Source of the DNA: an uncultured Arcanobacterium sp. | Lineage (GTDB): Bacteria; Actinomycetota; Actinomycetes; Actinomycetales; Actinomycetaceae | Direction of reading: 5' to 3' | Assembly (NCBI GenBank): GCA_958428545.1 | Contig: CAUAGM010000001.1 | Location: 310,001-374,000, forward strand | DNA: 64,000 bases | Shown: positions 53,422 to 61,284 of the stretch, piece after piece | Numbering within the stretch: position 1 is the stretch's first letter | Layout of the letters: each line of letters begins with the position of its first letter | Program-made: the position numbers and the translations under genes | The notes under the pieces: generated by a model | What the model was told of the DNA's origin: nothing | Databases searched by the model: none | Seen by the model: only the letters and a program-made list of their open reading frames with translations

Positions 53422-53598
53422 CCTTTAAGCCTATTGGATGAGTGCCTATTTTGTATAGACGGATCATGCACTCGGCATGCACTTAGCAGAGTTTTTGTGT
53501 GATGTGTAGGCTATGAATAGCGCTGGATACATTGCTATGCAGCATCATGCGCAATATCACTATTTGCAATACAGCCAGTATGTGGCACAGTAGAAGGT

Positions 53599-54591
53599 AT
53601 GGATTCATTGGCTTATGCGCAAGCTCATAGTGACGAATGGGCTCGCCTTGAAACGTTGGCTCGGCGTTCGCGCTTGAGCGGAGCAGAAAGTGATGAGCTC
53701 GTCCAACTATATCAGCGTACAGCTGCTCAGCTTGCGTATATTCGAACAAACGCTCCTGATCCTGATGTGATTTTGCGTTTATCTGCTGTGCTGGCACGAG
53801 CGCGTTCTCGCATTACGCTCACTCCAGTTTCTGCGTGGTCGGTCTGTGTACATTTTGTGACGATTGTGCTTCCTGTAGCGTTCTATCGAATCCGGCACTG
53901 GATCTGGGCGGTGACGGCTGCATGCCTTGCTGTATCTTTTTTCGTTTTTGCGATCTATGCTTTCAACCCAAATTTAATGGAAACGCTGGGATCCTATTCG
54001 TCGCAGCAGGCGTATGCTAAGCAAGCGTTTGAAGCATACTATTTTGAATATTCGCATTCTGATTTTTCTTTACTTGTATGGACTAATAATGCTTGGATTG
54101 CCGCGCAGTGTGTGGCAGCTGGATTTACTGGCATCTATCCTGCATATGTGCTTCTCGCAAATTCGGCAAACCTTGGCCAAGGTGCGGCAGTTATGTATAG
54201 ATTCGATGAGCTTCCTATCTTTTTCCAACTTATTTTGCCTCATGGGCAGCTTGAGCTCATGGCAATTTTTGTGGCTGGAGCAGCAGGTTTACGTATTTTT
54301 TGGGTGCTTATTGCTCCTGGTGATATGCCGCGTATTGCTGCTCTTGGGCGCGAAGGGCGCCATACAATGATGGTGGCAGTGGGGCTTGTGTTCGTTTTAC
54401 TTCTGTCTGGTTTACTTGAAGGCTTCCTCACGCCATCGTTTCTTCCATGGGCGGTGAAAATCGGTATAGGCTCTGCAGCACTTATAGGGTTTTGGTTGTG
54501 GATTATCTATTTTGGCAGGCGTGCTGTTGCTCGCGGGTATGCTCAAGAGGATCCAGAGGAGACTGGTTGGCATATAGAATACGCAGGGTAG
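53599..54591 (+). CDS. stage II sporulation protein M-like (SpoIIM/DUF95) membrane protein
   Basis: A 330-residue integral membrane protein with six or seven helices after a 75-residue helical N-terminus (WARLETLARRSRLSGAESDELVQLY). DUF95 hallmarks are the YAKQAFEAYYFEYSHSDF loop, the LILPHGQLELMAIFVAGAAGLRI helix and the final EGFLTPSFLPWAVKIGIG. In non-sporulating actinobacteria these genes sit beside RDD, DUF58 and MoxR genes, exactly as here. The biochemical role is unknown. AGAAGG lies unusually close to the ATG. Confidence 0.9.
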   Translation: MDSLAYAQAHSDEWARLETLARRSRLSGAESDELVQLYQRTAAQLAYIRTNAPDPDVILRLSAVLARARSRITLTPVSAWSVCVHFVTIVLPVAFYRIRHWIWAVTAACLAVSFFVFAIYAFNPNLMETLGSYSSQQAYAKQAFEAYYFEYSHSDFSLLVWTNNAWIAAQCVAAGFTGIYPAYVLLANSANLGQGAAVMYRFDELPIFFQLILPHGQLELMAIFVAGAAGLRIFWVLIAPGDMPRIAALGREGRHTMMVAVGLVFVLLLSGLLEGFLTPSFLPWAVKIGIGSAALIGFWLWIIYFGRRAVARGYAQEDPEETGWHIEYAG

Positions 54592-54909
54592 TAGCTAGGG
54601 TGAAAGGCTCGAATGTGTAGCTGAAAAAGAGGAAAATCAGCTTCCCCTGCTTATCTTTTAGATCTTCCGTATTCCTTCTTCCTTATTATGGCTCTCAGCG
54701 AGTGTGAAAACTTAAAGGAGCGTGAAAACTTAGCGAAAACTTAGCATGGCGTGAAAATGAAGAGATGAGCCGAAAAAACGCAACTCTCTTTGTCCCCTCT
54801 AGGGAAGAAGAGAAGTAGGCTCGGCGATGGGTGTGGTCGGGAGTCCATCTCGTTGCCATACCTCGGAGAGACTGTTGGATTGCATTCAGCCTTGAGAAGG
54901 AAAAGAGAG
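54592..54909. other. convergent intergenic region with GTGAAAACTTA repeats
   Basis: No gene is supported between the convergent SpoIIM-like and DUF58 genes. GTGAAAACTTA occurs at 54703-54713 and 54722-54732, with a variant GCGAAAACTTAG at 54733-54744 and a truncated GTGAAAATGA shortly after. No convincing terminator hairpin was recognised. Confidence 0.5.
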
Positions 54910-56196
54910 TCAGAGCTTGCCTGCAGCTTTGAGATCAATATATGTATCAGCAATTTTAGGCGGAAGCTGCGTACAATCAGCTTGCACAACGCTACATCCT
55001 AAACGACGCAGGGCGCTTGCGACGGCAGTATTTTCAAGTTCTGCTTTTGCTCGCGCGGCTTGCATATAGGATTCTTGAGAATTTGGGTTGGCCGATAGCG
55101 GTGTATATTCTTCTTGAAGCGAACCGACGAGTACTGTATGTGTGCGTGCTAATTGGCTAACGGCATCGATAAGCCCATCAGTAACGCTCGATATTCCAAG
55201 AGTCGTCAAAATAATAATGAGCGCAGGCTGATGGGTGATGTGAGAAATAGTTGATACGGCAAGATTCCAGTCAGTTGCATTGAGCGAAGGCTCCACATCT
55301 GCGAGCGCTTCACCCAGACGATTGATAATAGGAGTGCCCTTTGCATCTGCCACTCGTGTTTGCACTCGCGAATCTAATGCACACGTCACTGTGCGGTCGC
55401 CAGCTCGCGTGGCGAGAGCTGCCATGAGAAGGCTTGATTCAATATAAGTATCAAAAGCGGGTGCCTCGCCGATTCTCAACGCACCAGAGCGCCCACAGTC
55501 CGCCAGAATAATTACGTGTCGATCACGTTCGGGGCGCCATGTGCGAACTACCGTATTGCCTAGGCGGGCTGTTGAGCGCCAGTCGATAGCCCGAACATCG
55601 TCGCCAGCCACGTACTCGCGCAGTGAATCAAATTCTGTGCCCTGCCCTCGTACAAGCAAAAGTGCACGCCCTTCCAACTCGCGTAAACGTGCAATGCGCG
55701 AGGGTAAATGTTTGCGTGCAGAAAACGCTGGCAAAACTCGCAATTCCCAGTATGTTGGGCGTGAACGCTGCCGCCCTGCCAAACGTAAAGGTCCACACGT
55801 TCGGAGTGTGATATGTTCCGATTTTCGCGTCCCGCGGCGCATTGGAGCCATGCTCCCGCTGAGATTTTTTTCTCCCTGGGGAGTAATCACAAAAGAAAAG
55901 CGTGACGGCGTTACTCCAGCACTCGGCGGCCATGCGTTTCGCAACTCTCCTCGAATTATGCGGGTAGATGAACTACGCACGGTGAGTGTGATAGGAGCGT
56001 GTTCGCCAACTCGTGTCGGTTTCACTGTGCTGTGAGCGATCTCGATACAGCGTGTAGAAGGAGCGCATACTGCATCGCATAGGCACAGCGCTGCAAGCCC
56101 TATTTCGAAGAGTATGAGTGCGATAGGCGAGCTTGTGAGTAACGCAATGAGCACTCCAAAAAGTGAAATGGCAACAGCAGGAAATCGGATATACAC
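54910..56196 (-). CDS. DUF58 family protein with vWA-like region
   Basis: A 428-residue protein with two N-terminal membrane helices (about 5-45). A beta-rich stretch follows, then the DUF58 signature GTEFDSLREYVAGDDVRAIDWRS (given here only in its core EYVAGDDVRAIDWRS). After it comes a vWA-like region with VIILADCGRSGAL, where a MIDAS-type aspartate is plausible. DUF58 proteins act with MoxR ATPases, probably as chaperone-type partners in assembling envelope or metal-dependent complexes. It lies 9 bp downstream of the MoxR gene. Confidence 0.92.
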   Translation of the reverse strand: MYIRFPAVAISLFGVLIALLTSSPIALILFEIGLAALCLCDAVCAPSTRCIEIAHSTVKPTRVGEHAPITLTVRSSSTRIIRGELRNAWPPSAGVTPSRFSFVITPQGEKNLSGSMAPMRRGTRKSEHITLRTCGPLRLAGRQRSRPTYWELRVLPAFSARKHLPSRIARLRELEGRALLLVRGQGTEFDSLREYVAGDDVRAIDWRSTARLGNTVVRTWRPERDRHVIILADCGRSGALRIGEAPAFDTYIESSLLMAALATRAGDRTVTCALDSRVQTRVADAKGTPIINRLGEALADVEPSLNATDWNLAVSTISHITHQPALIIILTTLGISSVTDGLIDAVSQLARTHTVLVGSLQEEYTPLSANPNSQESYMQAARAKAELENTAVASALRRLGCSVVQADCTQLPPKIADTYIDLKAAGKL

Positions 56197-56205
56197 ACCA
56201 GATCC

Positions 56206-57282
56206 TTACCGAGGTGCAGGGACGGAACTCAAAATTGTGCTGAGCACTTGCTCTGAGGTGAGTCCATCGAGTTCAGCCTCTGGCTGCAGCTGCATACGAT
56301 GAGCCAAAGCGGGGAGAGCCAGTGCTTTCACATCATCTGGCGTTACGTATGCGCGCCCGTTGAGCCAAGCCCAGGCCCGTGCCACAGCAAGCAAGGCGGT
56401 GGCGCCACGCGGAGATACTGCAACCTGTACTGCAGGATTGGCGCGCGTGGCGTGCACGAGCTCGACGATATACTCCAAAATTGCTGGATGAACAGTGACG
56501 TTTTTGACCTCTTCGCGTGCCCGGCGTACATCGTCAGCATGTGCAACCTGCGTAATGCCAGCAGTTTCCAAGTGAGAAGGATCAAAGTTGTTTGCGTGTT
56601 TGCGAAGCATGTCAAGTTCTACCTCACGCGGTGGCAAAGGTACCGTGATTTTCATAAGGAAACGATCGAGCTGTGCTTCTGGCAGTGCATACGTGCCTTC
56701 ATATTCAATCGGGTTTTGCGTTGCTACTACGAGGAAAGGGTCAGGCAGGCGTTTTGCTTCTCCATCTACAGATACTTGGTGTTCTGCCATTGCTTCGAGA
56801 AGGGCTGCTTGAGTTTTAGGAGGAGTTCGGTTCACCTCATCTGCAAGTAGGATATGTGTGAATACTGGACCAGGGCGGAAAGTAAATTCTCCGTTTGCAT
56901 TTGAGTAGATCAGTGATCCTGTGAGATCGCCTGGCATGAGGTCTGGTGTGAATTGCACACGCTTAAAATCGACTGCCATTGCAGCTGCCAGCGAGCGGAC
57001 AAGAAGAGTTTTCGCCGTCCCTGGCACGCCCTCGAGAAGTATGTGCCCATCGGTGAGTAGGCCGATAAGCACAGCTGTAACGGCATGGTGCTGCCCAACC
57101 ACTGCTTTTGCGATTTCTGCGCGGATATCTGCAAAAATACGTGCCGTGCCAGAGAGCTGCGCTGCAGAAGTACTCTGATCTGATGTCTGCGGCTGCACAG
57201 TGCTATCCAGCTCTGAAGCTGGCTGATCTTCTAGGCTGAGCTTCGGCATACCATACGTCGGCTGATTATCTGGAATAGACAT
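56206..57282 (-). CDS. MoxR family AAA+ ATPase
   Basis: A 358-residue cytoplasmic AAA+ ATPase. The first 40 residues are polar. Walker A GVPGTAKT is at about 85-92, Walker B is in HILLADEVNRTPPKTQ, sensor 1 is VVATQNPIEYEGTYALPEAQLDRF, and the C-terminal lid includes AWAWLNGRAYVTPDDV. MoxR enzymes are thought to remodel or load partners with vWA domains, here the neighbouring DUF58 protein. The start overlaps the end of the DUF4350 gene by 17 bp. Confidence 0.96.
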   Translation of the reverse strand: MSIPDNQPTYGMPKLSLEDQPASELDSTVQPQTSDQSTSAAQLSGTARIFADIRAEIAKAVVGQHHAVTAVLIGLLTDGHILLEGVPGTAKTLLVRSLAAAMAVDFKRVQFTPDLMPGDLTGSLIYSNANGEFTFRPGPVFTHILLADEVNRTPPKTQAALLEAMAEHQVSVDGEAKRLPDPFLVVATQNPIEYEGTYALPEAQLDRFLMKITVPLPPREVELDMLRKHANNFDPSHLETAGITQVAHADDVRRAREEVKNVTVHPAILEYIVELVHATRANPAVQVAVSPRGATALLAVARAWAWLNGRAYVTPDDVKALALPALAHRMQLQPEAELDGLTSEQVLSTILSSVPAPR

Positions 57283-58492
57283 TGATGAACTCCTTTTCTA
57301 GTTCTCCAAGAAGGGCTGCCACGTGGGCGAGGTCTGCGTTCGTGTGAACGGGATAGGCGTAAAGAGCTTGAGCGATCTCTTCTTCTTCTCGCTGCACAGC
57401 CGCCGCACACGTGCTGGTGACGATATGCTGCGGTGAATAAGGTGTGAGTCCGAGGCGTGAACTGTAGCGCGAAATAAAGCTGGCACGTAGGATTCGGGCC
57501 GCATGAGCAGCGTCGTTTCCTGCCTCATAGAGGCGTGCTCGCCCTTGATTTGCTTCTGCTGCTGGTACTACCACAGGCATCGGTTCGGCAACAAGCTTGC
57601 CAAAGCGTCTGCCACGCACAGCCCCAAACCATAATCCGCTTGCGCCGAGTGCAGCAAAACTCAGGAGGAACCATGCTGGCAATCTGCTCGTAGGCGTTTC
57701 TCCTTCTTCGATCGATGCATAGCCTTCGACCCATAGCAAAGTGGGATGCTGACCAAGCAGACGCAGTATCACGCCTGCGTTATCAGCGGTGTCGAGGTAG
57801 CGGTTTGTGATGATGCGCGCGGCACCGAAATAGATCACGTGAGGATACTTTTCAGACTGTACTAATGCTGATCCGTCGCCATAATCAAAGCAACTATACG
57901 TGGGATCGCCCGAAATCATTACTTGGCTCACGGGGGTTATTGTGGAGCCGTCTGCATCATCGTCAGCTATATCAAAGCCAGGTGAGCAGGTGCGTTCAGA
58001 TGCAGATATGTGTGTAAGCTCTTGTGAGTTAATCGATCTGCGCGCGAGGGAGTCTTCTGGCGGAGTGAACGTTTCTGAGGTCCATGCGTTTGAGGAAAAT
58101 CCCCAAGATTCAGTATGTGCAAAAGCAGAGCTTCCTAAGAGAACCGTCGTTGCTCCAGATTTTTTGATTCGTTCGCTATCTTCCTCTGAGAGGGAATTTT
58201 CTTCAGTGATGAGGACGGTTGCGGCTGAGCTGAGAGCAGAAAAATCGTCTTGAGTTCGTACGTGTACGATCGTCACGCCTGCACGCTCTAAGAGCTGAGC
58301 TGCAGCCGCAGCGCCATGTGGTTGCAGCGAACCTGGTGAATAGGCCCTCATATCGTCACGTCCTGTGAGAGCAGCGTTTGCAATTCCTGCAGCAATTGCT
58401 AGTGCGATAATAATTGCGACGAGTAATACTCGCATACGAGTTTGCCTAGGTGCACGCAACGCAGAAGAAGAGGAGGTGGAGGTAAAGCTCAT
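57266..58492 (-). CDS. DUF4350 domain membrane protein
   Basis: A 408-residue protein with a first helix at about 22-42 (LLVAIIIALAIAAGIANAAL) and a second at about 275-295. Between them is the extracellular DUF4350 domain, starting at SPGSLQPHGAAAAAQLLERAGV and containing VLITEENSLSEEDSERI. After the second helix comes a cytoplasmic tail with RLYEAGNDAAHAARILR. It overlaps the DUF4129 gene upstream by 4 bp and MoxR downstream, so it belongs to one operon. The function is unknown; it is a steady member of actinobacterial MoxR-DUF58 groups. Confidence 0.88.
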   Translation of the reverse strand: MSFTSTSSSSALRAPRQTRMRVLLVAIIIALAIAAGIANAALTGRDDMRAYSPGSLQPHGAAAAAQLLERAGVTIVHVRTQDDFSALSSAATVLITEENSLSEEDSERIKKSGATTVLLGSSAFAHTESWGFSSNAWTSETFTPPEDSLARRSINSQELTHISASERTCSPGFDIADDDADGSTITPVSQVMISGDPTYSCFDYGDGSALVQSEKYPHVIYFGAARIITNRYLDTADNAGVILRLLGQHPTLLWVEGYASIEEGETPTSRLPAWFLLSFAALGASGLWFGAVRGRRFGKLVAEPMPVVVPAAEANQGRARLYEAGNDAAHAARILRASFISRYSSRLGLTPYSPQHIVTSTCAAAVQREEEEIAQALYAYPVHTNADLAHVAALLGELEKEFINVYSR

Positions 58493-59202
58493 GCGTCACC
58501 TCCAGCTGCGGTGTAATTTTGGGGAAGAGCTGCGGCTGCCTTCACGTGCTGTACCAGAGAGTTCAGATCGTTGAGAGCGCTTTGGGATGCGTGCTCATCG
58601 GCAAAATATATTCGATTAAACCATTGCGCGCTGCGCAGGAAAAGCTCCTCACATCCAAGCTTATGTGCACCAGCTGCTGCTGCTTCTGTTGCCGTCAAAC
58701 CTGGATGCAGCGAAATTTTTTTCTGTTCTTCAAGGATGCGGATGATGGCGCGGAACGTCTCGATGACGAAGAGATCATTATCATGCTCGTGCAGAGCAAG
58801 CTGAGCCGCTTCAAGAAGTTCCGCAGATGAACGAGTGTCGTCGAATATGGGCGCAGATACCTCAGGAGAGCGCACATTAGCATAGAGTTTGCGGCGTGTA
58901 CGAATATATCTAATCAGCAAAAAAACGCAGATTGCGCTGAGAAGAAGAGCGAGTATCCATACCACGAGATCGGCAGTAGATCCGTTTGCGATTTTTCCGA
59001 AACTCAGTTTCAAGATATTGCTAAGCCAGTTTATGAACTTTTGAAGGAGAGTTTCATTGTAGTGATATTTATTCTTGGCAAGCTCCTCACGAGCCCATTC
59101 TTGGGCAGTGCCGTCACTTGGGTGGCTAGGATCTGCGCTCATCATATGAGTGCAGAAACAGCTTAGTGCTAGTGGAGCTTGCTCAAGAATCATAGGAATC
59201 AC
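58489..59202 (-). CDS. DUF4129 domain membrane protein
   Basis: A 237-residue protein. A short N-terminal hydrophobic segment is followed by the WAREELAKNKYHY region, one clear membrane helix (about 82-102, LVVWILALLLSAICVFLLIRY) and the cytoplasmic C-terminal DUF4129 domain. That domain shows VIETFRAIIRILEEQ, HPGLTATEAAA and FNRIYFADEHASQSAL. DUF4129 is often fused to or encoded with transglutaminase-like and DUF58 proteins. It overlaps both neighbours by 4 bp, a sign of translational coupling. Confidence 0.88.
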   Translation of the reverse strand: MIPMILEQAPLALSCFCTHMMSADPSHPSDGTAQEWAREELAKNKYHYNETLLQKFINWLSNILKLSFGKIANGSTADLVVWILALLLSAICVFLLIRYIRTRRKLYANVRSPEVSAPIFDDTRSSAELLEAAQLALHEHDNDLFVIETFRAIIRILEEQKKISLHPGLTATEAAAAGAHKLGCEELFLRSAQWFNRIYFADEHASQSALNDLNSLVQHVKAAAALPQNYTAAGGDA

Positions 59203-60470
59203 GCAATGGTACTTTCATACTGTGCAGCTAGATTCAGATGAAGATTTTCTCGTTTGAAACGCATATTAACGTAGAGGAGGTTGAGCAATACGCATTCCAT
59301 TGGAGTAAGGACAATAGAAACTCCAACAGAAAATGCCATCGAGCTGATAATGGTTGTTACTGCGCTAGAAGTAAAAATAGTAAAGAAGACAATAAACCCA
59401 AAGATAAGCGATATCATCGTCATCACTGTGGTGACGATAATGCTCACAACTACGACAGTTCCTACAAGATACCAGAAAGAGCCTTTTGTGAGGTTCCACG
59501 AACGCTTAATAGCAGCAATCGGCCCGATACCTTCTGCAACTATCGCACTTGGAGCGAGAGCTATACGCAGATAGAGAAGTGCGCACGCAATGCTCACAGC
59601 AATAATCAAGAGAACGAAAAGCACGATAGTTATTACTTGCCCAGCAGTGAGCGCTGAGGTTTCAAGTAGACTGCTGAAACTGGCAATAATTCCCACAAGG
59701 CTTATAAGAGTAAGCAAAGATACGACTACCGCTACAGCAAGGAAAATGAGTACATTAAATAGGAAAAGATGGCAGACCGTGCTCCAGAATTGAGGTTTGA
59801 GCAGTCTCAAGCCTTCTTTGAAAGAAATTTTCTTCCCTTGTACAGAAGCAATTGTGATGCGAGTGCCCACGATCTGCACGGCAAATCCCGCAAAAATATT
59901 GAGAAGCAGTGAAACAAAAACTCCTGGACCAGCGATTGATGCTAAGTTATATGCGATTTCGCCGAACGGATCATTTACGCTTGATTCTCCTAGCATGAGG
60001 CTGACTATTGCATCGAGCACACCTACTGCGAGGAAAAGAACCATCGGTATGAGAAAGTATGCAATAGGATTGAACTTCAGAAGCCGAAATGCGGCATCGA
60101 GGGTTTCTCCAACATTGAGCGGGCGCAGAGGGATAACCGTTCCATATCCACTGTTGAAATAGGTGGCATGAGCATCAGCCTGCCCGAATTGCCCATAACC
60201 ACTGGAGCTTGAGTACTGTGGCTGCTGCAGGTGCGGTGATTGCGCATAGCCCTCGAATTGTGTGCGCTCTTCTCGCTGCCCCGCGCTCCACTGCGATTGT
60301 GTTTGTGAGGGCATGTGTGAGGCTGATTGGAAAGACGATTGTGCAGCCTCTTGTGCAGGCTGCCACGATGTTTGCTGCTGGTGTGAATGTGATTGCGGCG
60401 TCGCTGCTGGCTGTTGGGGCTGCCAAGGCGCTCCGTTTCCGGGGGCAAATGGGTTTTCGCTGTTGGTCAT
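59199..60470 (-). CDS. membrane protein with glycerophosphodiester phosphodiesterase-type membrane domain
   Basis: A 423-residue protein. The first 115 residues are Gln/Ser/Pro/His-rich and disordered. The conserved TVIPLRPLNVGETLDAAFRL motif then leads into about six membrane helices. LIVAEGIGPIAAIKRSWNLTKGSFWYL-like sequence near 305-330 (core AAIKRSWNLTKG) is the signature of this membrane domain, also found in YciC-like proteins. There is no phosphodiesterase catalytic part, so the common family name is misleading. It is the first gene of the DUF4129-DUF4350-MoxR-DUF58 operon. Confidence 0.84.
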   Translation of the reverse strand: MTNSENPFAPGNGAPWQPQQPAATPQSHSHQQQTSWQPAQEAAQSSFQSASHMPSQTQSQWSAGQREERTQFEGYAQSPHLQQPQYSSSSGYGQFGQADAHATYFNSGYGTVIPLRPLNVGETLDAAFRLLKFNPIAYFLIPMVLFLAVGVLDAIVSLMLGESSVNDPFGEIAYNLASIAGPGVFVSLLLNIFAGFAVQIVGTRITIASVQGKKISFKEGLRLLKPQFWSTVCHLFLFNVLIFLAVAVVVSLLTLISLVGIIASFSSLLETSALTAGQVITIVLFVLLIIAVSIACALLYLRIALAPSAIVAEGIGPIAAIKRSWNLTKGSFWYLVGTVVVVSIIVTTVMTMISLIFGFIVFFTIFTSSAVTTIISSMAFSVGVSIVLTPMECVLLNLLYVNMRFKRENLHLNLAAQYESTIA

Positions 60471-60541
60471 ACTTTTTCTCTCGTGTCGTGCTGTCTTGTA
60501 TGAATAATTTTGTAGATTAGTTTAATTGATACATGCGTTCG

Positions 60542-60570
60542 TTGCTAGATGCGCTAATCTTGAATATAGG
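60542..60570 (+). promoter_or_regulatory. candidate promoter of mtrAB-lpqB
   Basis: TTGCTA (60542-60547) and TATAGG (60565-60570) are separated by 17 bp, which would start transcription about 27 bp before the mtrA ATG. GAAGGGGG (60591-60598) is the ribosome-binding site. Confidence 0.42.
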
Positions 60571-60603
60571 TAAATCGGTTGCTATTGAGCGAAGGGGGTA
60601 AGG

Positions 60604-61284
60604 ATGGGGCAGGTAATTCTAGTCGTGGATGACGATCCAGGTATCTCAGAAATGGTTGCCATTATTTTGGAATCAGAAGGGTATCGCCCGTTCACTGTGA
60701 CAAATGGTGCACAGGTGCTTCCACTCTTTCGTGCTGAACGCCCAGATCTCGTGTTACTTGATGTGATGCTTCCGGGGCTTGATGGCGTCTCCGTCTGCAA
60801 ACAGCTTCGCGCAGAATCCGATGTGCCGATCATTATGATGAGTGCCAAAACTGATTCTGTTGATGTGATTGCTGGGCTTGAAGCAGGCGCAGATGATTAC
60901 GTGACTAAACCTTTTGAGAATTCGGTACTTCTCGCTCGAGTCAAGGCGAGGCTTCGCCGTCAAGAACCAGAGCCAGAGCTTTTAGCTATTGGTGATTTGC
61001 GAATCGATCTTGCGGCTCATGAGGTAAAGCGCGCAGACTCGCTCGTGCATCTGACTCCATTGGAATTTGAGCTTATCAGCTTACTTGCCCGTAAGCCTCA
61101 CCAAGTGTTTTCCCGTGAGGAATTGCTCGAAATCGTGTGGGGATACCGTCATTCTGCAGATACGCGTCTCGTCAATGTGCATATTCAGCGGTTGCGTTCT
61201 AAAGTGGAGCGAGATCCAGAGAATCCTGAAATTATTCTCACTGTTCGCGGAGTTGGTTATCGAGCGGGATCTGTGCGCGAGTGA
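60604..61284 (+). CDS. mtrA: two-component response regulator MtrA
   Basis: A 226-residue OmpR/PhoB-type regulator. The receiver domain (1-120) contains VDDDPGISEMVA, the phospho-acceptor D53 in LVLLDVMLPGLDGVSVCKQL, MSAKTDS and VTKPFENS. The winged-helix DNA-binding domain (about 130-225) has HLTPLEFELISLLARKP and RLVNVHIQRLRSKVE. In actinobacteria MtrA controls cell-wall hydrolases, division and osmotic or antibiotic responses. A targets link to the GH25 gene in this window is only a guess. Its stop overlaps mtrB by 4 bp. Confidence 0.97.
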   Translation: MGQVILVVDDDPGISEMVAIILESEGYRPFTVTNGAQVLPLFRAERPDLVLLDVMLPGLDGVSVCKQLRAESDVPIIMMSAKTDSVDVIAGLEAGADDYVTKPFENSVLLARVKARLRRQEPEPELLAIGDLRIDLAAHEVKRADSLVHLTPLEFELISLLARKPHQVFSREELLEIVWGYRHSADTRLVNVHIQRLRSKVERDPENPEIILTVRGVGYRAGSVRE

